From positions 1 through 43,693 of the forward strand of contig DCHV01000029.1 of the NCBI GenBank assembly GCA_002314945.1: a stretch of DNA of 43,693 nt. Direction: 5' to 3'. Shown piece after piece: positions 8,886 through 15,799 of the stretch; positions within the stretch are counted from its first letter, which is position 1; each line of letters opens with the position of its first letter. The position numbers were made by a program, and so were the translations under genes. The notes under the pieces were generated by a model. It saw only the letters and a program-made list of their open reading frames with translations, had not been told where the DNA came from and did not search any database. This DNA comes from Prevotellaceae bacterium UBA1743 (GTDB taxonomy: Bacteria; Bacteroidota; Bacteroidia; Bacteroidales; Bacteroidaceae).

Positions 8886-9005
8886 ATTGGTACAAAGTTA
8901 CGATTAAGCGAGAGAAATACAAAATAAACCCGCGTTTATTTTTATTTCCGAGCGTGAGTAAACTTCGAGCACAGTTCAGAGTACGATTAAGCGAGACTAC
9001 ATTTC
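8886..9005 (-). repeat. Promoter-bearing dispersed repeat, copy 1
   Basis: The minus strand of this stretch matches plus-strand 20300-20416: a degenerate promoter-like unit, a connector with GCTCGAAGTT and CGGAAATA, then an intact TTTG/TAACTTTG promoter. Similarity extends over roughly 75-110 bp with small gaps. Confidence 0.7.
8893..8923 (-). promoter_or_regulatory. Promoter of the (p)ppGpp synthetase cluster
   Basis: On the minus strand: TTTG (8923-8920), a 19-nt gap, then TAACTTTG (8900-8893), matching the Bacteroidetes TTTG/TAnnTTTG consensus. Transcription would start near 8886, about 23 nt before the ATG. The spacer is almost identical to that of the promoter at 20384-20415. Confidence 0.75.
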
Positions 9006-9008
9006 TCT

Positions 9009-9144
9009 CGGAGCGTAACGCTTGTCACGCAAAATCGTCTCGGAAACCAAGAATTTCTACCTCGGAAAAAAAATATTTCTGCCTCGAGAAAAAAATATTT
9101 TCACCTCGGAAAATTTATTTTTTGACCGTGGATTTTTTTTGAGG
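9009..9144 (-). repeat. T-rich composite intergenic repeat, copy 1
   Basis: Read on the minus strand, this holds CCACGGTC, then three units of about 22 bp that each begin with CGAGG and most continue into AAATATT and a run of T, then TAGAAATTCTTGGTTTCCG and a GCGTTAC-type motif. Copy 2 is at 40096-40240 on the plus strand. Both copies follow a stop codon within about 100 bp on the same strand as the preceding gene. Confidence 0.75.
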
Positions 9145-9156
9145 ATATACGAGGTG

Positions 9157-10707
9157 TCAATTCGGGTAACCCATCACTTCGTCGCTCGCCTCGGATTCCA
9201 GATTGTCTCCTACGCTCTTGTCGAAACGGATGCGGAAGGTGTAGGCGAAGTCGCAGGGTTTCTGCTGGGGAAAGGTAAGGCGCAGGCCTTCGGGGGTCAG
9301 TTTGTAACGTATCTCCTCGGTGGATCCGAGCATGCTTACGTCGAGTATCTTGGCATCACCTATCACGTCGGGAGTGAGGGACTTGATGAGTACATCGCCG
9401 TCTCCCCATTCGAGTGTGATTGCGTAGAAGTCATTGCCCTGGGTGGTGAAACGGATATCCTGGGAGGTGTAGGCTATTGCCTGGTTGTCGGTGAAGGAGC
9501 CCTTGGGGGTTTCTGTCTCTCCCTCGCCGAAGTGTTTCCAGCAATGACTGCCGTAGATTGCCTCGCCATTCACACGGAGCCAGTCTCCGATTGCCAATAG
9601 TATGTCTTGTTGCTCCTGGGGGATGGTGCCGTCGGCACGGGGACCGATATTGAGGAGGAGGTTGCCGTTCTTGGAGACGATATCGACAAGGTCATCGACT
9701 ATCTGCCCCGGAACCTTATAGACTTCGTCCTCGATATAACCCCATGACTTGGTGCCTACGAAGGTGTCGGTCTGCCAGGGGAGCTTCATCATCCTGCCTG
9801 ACTTGCCGCGTTCCACGTCCCATACCATCACGTTGGTGGGATAACCTTGCTTAGTGTTGACCACTACGCCCTCTCCCCAGTCGATGGCATTGTTGTAGTA
9901 ATAGGCCAGAAACTTGGTGAAATAGGGTTTGATGACGGGGTTGTTCACGGACCAGTCGAAGAAGATGAGTCGGGGCTGGTATTTATCGATGAGTTCGTAG
10001 GTGCGCTCCAGCCACTCGCGCGAGGATTCGTCGGTATAGGCTTCATGTTCGTAGCGGAATCCATAGAGGGCGATGGTGCTGTCCTGCACGTCGGAGGGGA
10101 ACTTCGTACCTTCGTGATAGTACCAGGCGTTCTCAGCACGGTGGGTGGAGAGGCCAAAGGTAAGCTGATGTTTCTCTATGGCACCCTTCAGTTCGCCGAG
10201 GATGTCGCGCTTGGGTCCCATCTTCACGGCGTTCCACTCGTTGAGCTCGCTATCGTACATCGCGAAGCCATCGTGATGCTCTGCCACGGGTATGACATAG
10301 CGTGCTCCAGAGGCTTCGAACAGGGCTGCCCACTGCTCTGCATCGAATTGCTCAGCCTTGAACATGGGGATGAAGTCCTTGTACCCAAACTTTGTCTGGT
10401 CGCCATACGTCTGACGGTGGTGCTCAAACTCGGATGAGCCCTCGCGATACATGTGATGCGGATACCATTCGCTGCCGAAGGCGGGTACTGAGAACACGCC
10501 CCAGTGAATGAAGATACCGAACTTGGCATCGGTGTACCAGGAGGGGAACTCGTAATGACTGGCTATGCTGTCGAGGTCGGCCTTGAACACTTCTGTGCCC
10601 TGAGGCGACGCTACCGAATCGAGGTCTCTCGGTTGACGTGTGTTCTGACATGCCGTGGTGGTCATGAGCATCGCTATGAGGGATGCAGTGAGGAGGGTTG
10701 GTTTCAT
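9157..10707 (-). CDS. Alpha-L-fucosidase, GH29, lipoprotein
   Basis: A 516-residue enzyme. I start at the ATG whose first base is 10707, because this gives a lipoprotein signal (hydrophobic core, then TTTAC with the lipid-bearing Cys at residue 20) and lies correctly downstream of a strong promoter. GH29 signatures include KFGIFIHWGVFSVPA, VAEHHDGFAMYDS and LIFFDWS, the last holding the probable nucleophile Asp. NGNLLLNIGPRADGTIP is the conserved C-terminal end of the catalytic barrel. It should remove terminal alpha-fucose from host or plant glycans at the cell envelope. It is transcribed alone, between the aminotransferase gene (divergent) and the (p)ppGpp cluster. Confidence 0.93.
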   Translation of the reverse strand: MKPTLLTASLIAMLMTTTACQNTRQPRDLDSVASPQGTEVFKADLDSIASHYEFPSWYTDAKFGIFIHWGVFSVPAFGSEWYPHHMYREGSSEFEHHRQTYGDQTKFGYKDFIPMFKAEQFDAEQWAALFEASGARYVIPVAEHHDGFAMYDSELNEWNAVKMGPKRDILGELKGAIEKHQLTFGLSTHRAENAWYYHEGTKFPSDVQDSTIALYGFRYEHEAYTDESSREWLERTYELIDKYQPRLIFFDWSVNNPVIKPYFTKFLAYYYNNAIDWGEGVVVNTKQGYPTNVMVWDVERGKSGRMMKLPWQTDTFVGTKSWGYIEDEVYKVPGQIVDDLVDIVSKNGNLLLNIGPRADGTIPQEQQDILLAIGDWLRVNGEAIYGSHCWKHFGEGETETPKGSFTDNQAIAYTSQDIRFTTQGNDFYAITLEWGDGDVLIKSLTPDVIGDAKILDVSMLGSTEEIRYKLTPEGLRLTFPQQKPCDFAYTFRIRFDKSVGDNLESEASDEVMGYPN

Positions 10708-10751
10708 GAGTTTATAGTTGAAAGTTGAATGTTTATTGTTTATAGATGGGG

Positions 10752-10782
10752 CAAATGTAGGGAGAAGTATTGGGTTGTGCAA
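10752..10782 (-). promoter_or_regulatory. Promoter of the fucosidase gene
   Basis: Minus strand: TTG (10782-10780), 20-nt gap, TACATTTG (10759-10752). The predicted start near 10745 gives a 5' leader of about 38 nt to the ATG at 10707. Two 10-bp direct repeats lie immediately upstream at 10787-10806. Confidence 0.72.
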
Positions 10783-10786
10783 GTTA

Positions 10787-10806
10787 TTTTGTACTTTTTC
10801 GTACTT
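10787..10806 (-). promoter_or_regulatory. Tandem 10-bp direct repeat upstream of the fucosidase promoter
   Basis: On the minus strand the sequence is AAGTACGAAA then AAGTACAAAA, two units one helical turn apart, ending 4 bp before the -33 box. The same bases also contain the palindrome GTAC-N6-GTAC (10791-10804). A binding site for a regulator is a reasonable guess. Confidence 0.4.
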
Positions 10807-10908
10807 ATCTGCCTCAGTTTTTCCACATTCCATACATCGGAGTGAAGATAAAAGACAAAAAAGCTATACCTTTACCATCCATTTGTAAAAAGAAGGTACG
10901 CACAGACA

Positions 10909-12063
10909 ATGAACAGTCAGATAGAAAAGATGACTCCCTTCATCGTGATGGAGATTCTGGCCAAGGCGCAGGAGATGGAGCGAAAGGGTATCGATGTGAT
11001 TCATCTGGAGGTTGGAGAGCCTGATTTCGGTGCTCCTCTCACGGTGAGGGAGAGTGGCATAGAGGCTCTGCAACAGGGGCATACGTTCTATACCTCGGCT
11101 CTGGGTATGTACGACCTGCGCAAGGAGATATCCGACCTGTACAACAGGGAATTTGGTCTGAACGTGACTCCCGAACGTGTGATGGTGACAAGTGGTTCGT
11201 CCCTGGCTCTGATGATGGTATGTATGCTACTTCTGGAAAAAGATTCGGAGGCTATCATCACCAACCCTGGGTATGCACCGTACCGCAACTTTATCCTGGC
11301 TCAACATGCCCGCCCCGTGACGGTGAATCTGAATCCCGACAACGGATTCAAACTCGAAGTGGAAGACATCAGGAAAGCCATCACCCCTCGCACAAGGGCC
11401 ATCCTCGTCAACTCGCCCATGAATCCAACTGGCATGGTCCTGGATGGAGAATTCCTGAGCGAACTGGCCACATTGGGTGTACCCGTGATAAGCGACGAGG
11501 TATATCACGGATTAGTATATGGCGAGAAGGCGCACTCCATCCTGGAATACACGGACAACGCTTTTGTAACGAATGGCTTCTCGAAGCGGTTTGCCATGAC
11601 GGGCATCCGATTAGGATATGTGATTGCCCCAGAGAAATATATGCCACAACTGGATATGCTACACCAGAATTTTGCACTTTGTGCCCCCAGTATCTCTCAG
11701 GAGATGGGTGTGAGGGCACTACAGAGCCTCGAGGCAGAAGCAGAGGTGCAGAGGATGCACTCCATGTACGACGAACGGCGGAGGTACCTGATGAAGCGAT
11801 TACCCGAAATAGGTCTCCCACCTGTGACAGAGCCGAAAGGAGCCTTCTACATCATGGTCGATGCGCGCAAATATACCCGCGACAGTTACCGCTTCGCCTA
11901 CGAAATACTGGAGAAGACGCATGTGGGTGTGACACCAGGCGTGGATTTCGGTTCGCAGGGAGAAGGCTTCCTGCGTATCTCGTACGCCAACAAACTGGAG
12001 AAGATACGCGAGGCTATGGATCGTCTGGAACAGTTCCTCAAAAATATCAAGACCGACAAATAG
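10909..12063 (+). CDS. Class I/II PLP-dependent aminotransferase
   Basis: A 384-residue fold-type I aminotransferase of the aspartate aminotransferase group. LEVGEPDFGAP near the N-terminus is the family's substrate-binding start, NSPMNPTGMVL carries the Asn that contacts PLP, ISDEVYHGLVYG carries the Asp and Tyr, and NGFSKRFAMTGIRLGY carries the Schiff-base Lys. FLRISYANKLEKI near the end holds the carboxylate-binding Arg. It transfers an amino group between an amino acid and a 2-oxoacid; the exact substrate cannot be read from sequence. It is followed after 13 bp by the acyltransferase gene, probably the same transcript. Confidence 0.92.
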   Translation: MNSQIEKMTPFIVMEILAKAQEMERKGIDVIHLEVGEPDFGAPLTVRESGIEALQQGHTFYTSALGMYDLRKEISDLYNREFGLNVTPERVMVTSGSSLALMMVCMLLLEKDSEAIITNPGYAPYRNFILAQHARPVTVNLNPDNGFKLEVEDIRKAITPRTRAILVNSPMNPTGMVLDGEFLSELATLGVPVISDEVYHGLVYGEKAHSILEYTDNAFVTNGFSKRFAMTGIRLGYVIAPEKYMPQLDMLHQNFALCAPSISQEMGVRALQSLEAEAEVQRMHSMYDERRRYLMKRLPEIGLPPVTEPKGAFYIMVDARKYTRDSYRFAYEILEKTHVGVTPGVDFGSQGEGFLRISYANKLEKIREAMDRLEQFLKNIKTDK

Positions 12064-12076
12064 CAAGACAAGAAAA

Positions 12077-13222
12077 ATGAACACACCGCGACACACTCAA
12101 TTGGACGTGATACGTCTGTTTGCCTTTTTCACTCTATTGGCCTGTCATGCCTCAGATCCTTTCATGGCAGCCGCCACGTATGGAAAATCAGGGTTGGAGG
12201 TAGATCCCTCACTTGCTGTATGGGCAGCCAGATGGGGGTCATTTGTGAGGGTATGTGTACCCTTGTTCGTCATGCTCACAGGAGCCCTTCTACTGCCTGT
12301 GAAGCAAGATATGGGCACATTCTACACACGACGCATCAGCCGTGTGGCATGGCCTTTCCTCATTTGGTCGTCATTGTACTATCTCACGCCTTGGGTGACA
12401 GGATTGTTGGGTTTTGACAAACATGTGATATATGATCTGTTTGCATGGGCAGAGAGCGATAGTCAGTCGCTTTCCGATGCCTTGGGCTTGATCGTCCGCA
12501 TTCCATACCATTTCAGTTTCCTGGCTTGCCACATGTGGTATATCTATTTATTAATAGGTCTGTACCTATACATGCCCATCTTCTCTGCTTGGGTGGAGAA
12601 AGCCACACGCAAGCAAAAGGAGGCAGTGCTATGCATTTGGTTCGCAAGCACTTTCCTTCCGTATTTCCATGAATACGTGGCCAAATATGCCTTTGGCACC
12701 TGCGAATGGAACGGTTTCGGATTGTTCTATTACTTTGCAGGCTTCAACGGCTATCTGCTGTTGGGTCATTACCTGCATACATACATTCGATGGAGCGGGG
12801 TGAAAAGCATGTCAGTGGGTATTCCTCTGCTTGTCATCGGGTTCTTCGTAAGTTTGACGGGGTACCAATACATCTTGTCACTGGAAAATTGCACCCCTGA
12901 GCAGGTTGAACTCTTTTGGATGTATTGCACACCAAATGTGGTCTTGATGAGTCTGGCATGGTTCCTGATGCTGCAATGTGTAAAACCTGTCGAAGAAGGC
13001 ACAACGGCCAAAGTATTGGCAAACCTTACGACTTGTGGATTCGGCATCTACATGATTCACTATTTCTTCGTTCATCTGGGCTATGTCACTTCCAATGCGC
13101 TCATGCTGCCCGCTGCCCTGCAGATACCTGTCTCGGCCCTTACCATCCTGACTGTTTCGTGGCCAATAGTAGCAGTCATGAAGCGGATCATGGGCAAGGG
13201 TTCGGTCTGCCTGTTTGGGTGA
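12077..13222 (+). CDS. Membrane acyltransferase family 3 (OafA/WecH-like)
   Basis: A 381-residue protein with about ten hydrophobic segments. The N-terminus QLDVIRLFAFFTLLACHASDPF matches the acyltransferase-3 pattern of an Arg in the first helix and an essential His about ten residues later. TRRISRVAWPFLIWSSLYYL is the second conserved helix. Members O- or N-acetylate surface polysaccharides, lipids or peptides from the cytoplasmic acetyl-CoA pool. The neighbouring aminotransferase does not point to a specific substrate. Confidence 0.87.
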   Translation: MNTPRHTQLDVIRLFAFFTLLACHASDPFMAAATYGKSGLEVDPSLAVWAARWGSFVRVCVPLFVMLTGALLLPVKQDMGTFYTRRISRVAWPFLIWSSLYYLTPWVTGLLGFDKHVIYDLFAWAESDSQSLSDALGLIVRIPYHFSFLACHMWYIYLLIGLYLYMPIFSAWVEKATRKQKEAVLCIWFASTFLPYFHEYVAKYAFGTCEWNGFGLFYYFAGFNGYLLLGHYLHTYIRWSGVKSMSVGIPLLVIGFFVSLTGYQYILSLENCTPEQVELFWMYCTPNVVLMSLAWFLMLQCVKPVEEGTTAKVLANLTTCGFGIYMIHYFFVHLGYVTSNALMLPAALQIPVSALTILTVSWPIVAVMKRIMGKGSVCLFG

Positions 13223-13247
13223 CTTGAACTTTTTTCCACGTCAAATG

Positions 13248-13278
13248 TTGCACAGGCGTAAAAGAATATGTACTTTTG
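13248..13278 (+). promoter_or_regulatory. Promoter of the serine acetyltransferase operon
   Basis: TTG at 13248-13250, 20-nt gap, TACTTTTG at 13271-13278. The expected start near 13285 is about 22 nt before the ATG at 13307. Confidence 0.7.
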
Positions 13279-13306
13279 CAAATCTATTTGATATGTTTTC
13301 ATAGCA

Positions 13307-14143
13307 ATGAGCCCAACGAGACTGAATCATCTGCTTCCGCAGACCGTAAGCGAACTGTCCGACAACAATTCCCTGCATGGCCTCTTCCATGAGCACGATG
13401 ATGGAATTTCCCTCCCTTCAGGTCCTATGCTGACCGAGATTGTGAACCTGTGCCGTTCAATTCTTTTCCCTGGATATTATGGCGATGCCGACGTATGCCG
13501 CAAGTCCCTCCCCTACCATATCGGAGTAGAGGTGGAACGGCTGTACGACCTGCTGTGCCAGACCCTGAATGATGAAGAGAAGGCTGCCACATTCGTGGAG
13601 AAGCTACCCGAACTGAGACGCATCTTAGCTACCGATGTGGAAGCTGCCTACAACGGCGACCCCGCCGCAGATTCTTATAGCGAAATCATCTGCTGCTACC
13701 CTGTCATCAAGGCTATCACCAACTACCGCATCGCACACGAGCTACTCCTGCTGGGAGTGCCCCTCATCCCCCGCTTCATCACGGAGATGGCGCACAGCGA
13801 GACGGGTATCGACATCCATCCTGCAGCGAGCATAGGGGACCACTTCACCATAGACCATGGTACGGGAGTGGTGATAGGAGCCACCTGCATCATAGGCAAC
13901 AACGTGAAGCTGTACCAAGGCGTGACCTTGGGTGCCAAGAGTTTCCCCCTGGACGAAGAAGGACATCCCATCAAAGGCATCCCCCGGCATCCCATACTGG
14001 AAGACGACGTGATTGTATATAGCAACTCTACCATTCTGGGACGCATCACCATAGGAAAGGGGACTATCGTGGGAGGTAATGTATGGCTGACGGAAAGCAC
14101 ACAGCCCGGAGCGAGAATCATGCAAGCAAAGAGCAACAAATAA
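13307..14143 (+). CDS. cysE: Serine O-acetyltransferase
   Basis: A 278-residue enzyme. The N-terminal half is the alpha-helical trimer-of-dimers region, and the C-terminal half is a left-handed beta helix of hexapeptide repeats (GIDIHPAASIGDHFTIDHGT, VVIGATCIIGNNVKLYQGVT). The two catalytic His are in IDIHPAA and TIDHGTG. It makes O-acetylserine from serine and acetyl-CoA for cysteine synthesis, in the cytoplasm. The length resembles the longer Bacteroidetes EpsC-type form. The following methyltransferase gene starts 27 bp later, so it is likely the first gene of a long transcript. Confidence 0.9.
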   Translation: MSPTRLNHLLPQTVSELSDNNSLHGLFHEHDDGISLPSGPMLTEIVNLCRSILFPGYYGDADVCRKSLPYHIGVEVERLYDLLCQTLNDEEKAATFVEKLPELRRILATDVEAAYNGDPAADSYSEIICCYPVIKAITNYRIAHELLLLGVPLIPRFITEMAHSETGIDIHPAASIGDHFTIDHGTGVVIGATCIIGNNVKLYQGVTLGAKSFPLDEEGHPIKGIPRHPILEDDVIVYSNSTILGRITIGKGTIVGGNVWLTESTQPGARIMQAKSNK

Positions 14144-14170
14144 AGCAATTTTATCAGACACTAAAATAAT

Positions 14171-15799
14171 ATGAAGGAGAATCCCTCATTCGAAATGGTG
14201 GCCAAGACGTTCCAAGGACTGGAGACGGTACTGGCCACTGAACTTATTGACTTGGGCGCCAATGATATTCAGATAGGCAGACGTATGGTCTCCTTTACAG
14301 GCGACAAGGAAATGATGTATCGTGCCAACTTCCAGTTGCGTACCGCCATACGTATTCTGAAACCCATCAAGCATTTCCGCGCTACCACAGCCGACGAAGT
14401 TTATGATGCAGTAAAGGAAATCGACTGGACACAATACTTGAACAACGAGACTACCTTTGCTGTGGATAGCGTAGTGTATAGCAACGAGTTCAGACACAGT
14501 AAATTCGTAGCATACAAGGTGAAGGACGCCATCGTGGACCAATTGCGCGAGAAGACAGGGGAGCGTCCCAATATACGCATCACCAATCCCGACCTGCAAT
14601 TGCATATCCATGTGGCGGAATACGACTGCACGCTGGCATTGGACAGTAGCGGCGAGAGTCTGCACCGACGCGGATACAGACAGGAATCGGTAGAGGCTCC
14701 CATCAACGAGGTTCTGGCTGCCGGCATCATCCTGCAGACAGGATGGAGGGGGGAATGTGATTTCATCGACCCTATGTGTGGAAGCGGCACCTTCCTCATC
14801 GAAGCTGCACTGATAGCACGTGGCATAGCCCCCGGTGTGTATCGCAAGGAATATGCCTTCGAGAAATGGCCTGACTATGACAAGGAACTCTTTGAGAGCA
14901 TCTACGAAGACGATAGCCGCGAACATGAATTCGAGCATTCCATCTATGGATACGACATCAACCACTATGCCGTAGCGGCTGCCACCACCAATGTGAAAGC
15001 AGCTGGATTGAGCAAGGAAATCGTCGTACAACAACAGGACTTCAAAGACTTTGTACAACCTGCACAGAAGAGTATCTTGGTGACCAATCCACCCTATGGA
15101 GAACGCATTTCAGCTCCCGACTTGCTCGGATTATACAAGATGATAGGCGAGAGACTGAAACATCAGTTTGTAGATAACGATGCCTGGGTGCTGAGCTATC
15201 GCGAGGAGTGCTTCGACCAGATTGGACTGAAACCATCCCTGCGCACACCTCTGTTCAACGGAAGTCTGGAATGCGAATTGCGCAAATATCAGATATTTAG
15301 TGGTAAATTTGGCGAAATGCGTGCTCAGGGAGGTGATATCAAGACGGCCCAGGAACGTCGCATGATGGCAGACAGGAAACGCTTCAAGCAACACCGTGAT
15401 TTCAAGGACAGACTGGAAGAACGCCCCGAAGACCGCTTTACTCCGAAAGGGGACCGCTACGGCAGAGACGAAGACCGATTCAGAAAGAGAGGAGACCGCT
15501 TCGGTAGAGACGGCGAACGCAGAGAACGTCGTGGCGAACGAATGGAGGGCGAGGATGCCTTTGCCGCAAAGCGCAGTTTCTACGAGAAGAAGAACGAACG
15601 CAGAGAACGCTCGGAAGAACGTAGAGAACGCACAGAGGGAAAAAGAGACTTCCGTGACAATAAAGGCGGAAACCGAGATTTCAGAGGTGGCAGAAGGGAC
15701 AACAAGGGACGTGATTCCTACAACGACAAACGAAACTCCCGGAGCGGAAACAACCCTTTCAAGAAAGCATTCGGTAGAAATAATCGTAATGAAGACTAA
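14171..15799 (+). CDS. THUMP-domain 23S rRNA methyltransferase (RlmL-like) with Arg-rich tail
   Basis: A 542-residue protein. Residues about 1-160 hold the ferredoxin-like and THUMP RNA-binding domains; PMCGSGTFLIEAALIARG is the SAM-binding motif I and VTNPPYGERI the NPPY catalytic motif for N2-methylguanine formation. This corresponds to the RlmL half of E. coli RlmKL. After about residue 380 the protein becomes a disordered tail of some 150 residues dominated by Arg, Glu, Asp, Lys and Gly, with repeats such as RRERSEERRER and RDFRGGRRDNKGR. Such tails are common on Bacteroidetes RNA-binding proteins. The last codons overlap the start of the next gene. Confidence 0.88.
   Translation: MKENPSFEMVAKTFQGLETVLATELIDLGANDIQIGRRMVSFTGDKEMMYRANFQLRTAIRILKPIKHFRATTADEVYDAVKEIDWTQYLNNETTFAVDSVVYSNEFRHSKFVAYKVKDAIVDQLREKTGERPNIRITNPDLQLHIHVAEYDCTLALDSSGESLHRRGYRQESVEAPINEVLAAGIILQTGWRGECDFIDPMCGSGTFLIEAALIARGIAPGVYRKEYAFEKWPDYDKELFESIYEDDSREHEFEHSIYGYDINHYAVAAATTNVKAAGLSKEIVVQQQDFKDFVQPAQKSILVTNPPYGERISAPDLLGLYKMIGERLKHQFVDNDAWVLSYREECFDQIGLKPSLRTPLFNGSLECELRKYQIFSGKFGEMRAQGGDIKTAQERRMMADRKRFKQHRDFKDRLEERPEDRFTPKGDRYGRDEDRFRKRGDRFGRDGERRERRGERMEGEDAFAAKRSFYEKKNERRERSEERRERTEGKRDFRDNKGGNRDFRGGRRDNKGRDSYNDKRNSRSGNNPFKKAFGRNNRNED

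Noticed and set aside
9061..9120. CRISPR or simple tandem repeat of CTCGGAAAAAAAATATT
   Set aside because: Only three imperfect units of about 22 bp without spacers; the unit set is shared with a second locus, so it is treated as a dispersed repeat.
10708..10833. 42-residue extension of the fucosidase start
   Set aside because: It crosses the promoter and would hide the lipoprotein signal peptide.
11220..12080. 286-codon plus-strand frame inside the aminotransferase gene
   Set aside because: Out-of-frame shadow with low-complexity composition; catalytic residues lie in the other frame.
15396..15788. 131-codon N-terminal extension of the S9 peptidase frame
   Set aside because: It lies in the Arg/Glu-rich tail of the methyltransferase in another frame and would bury the signal peptide that starts at 15789.
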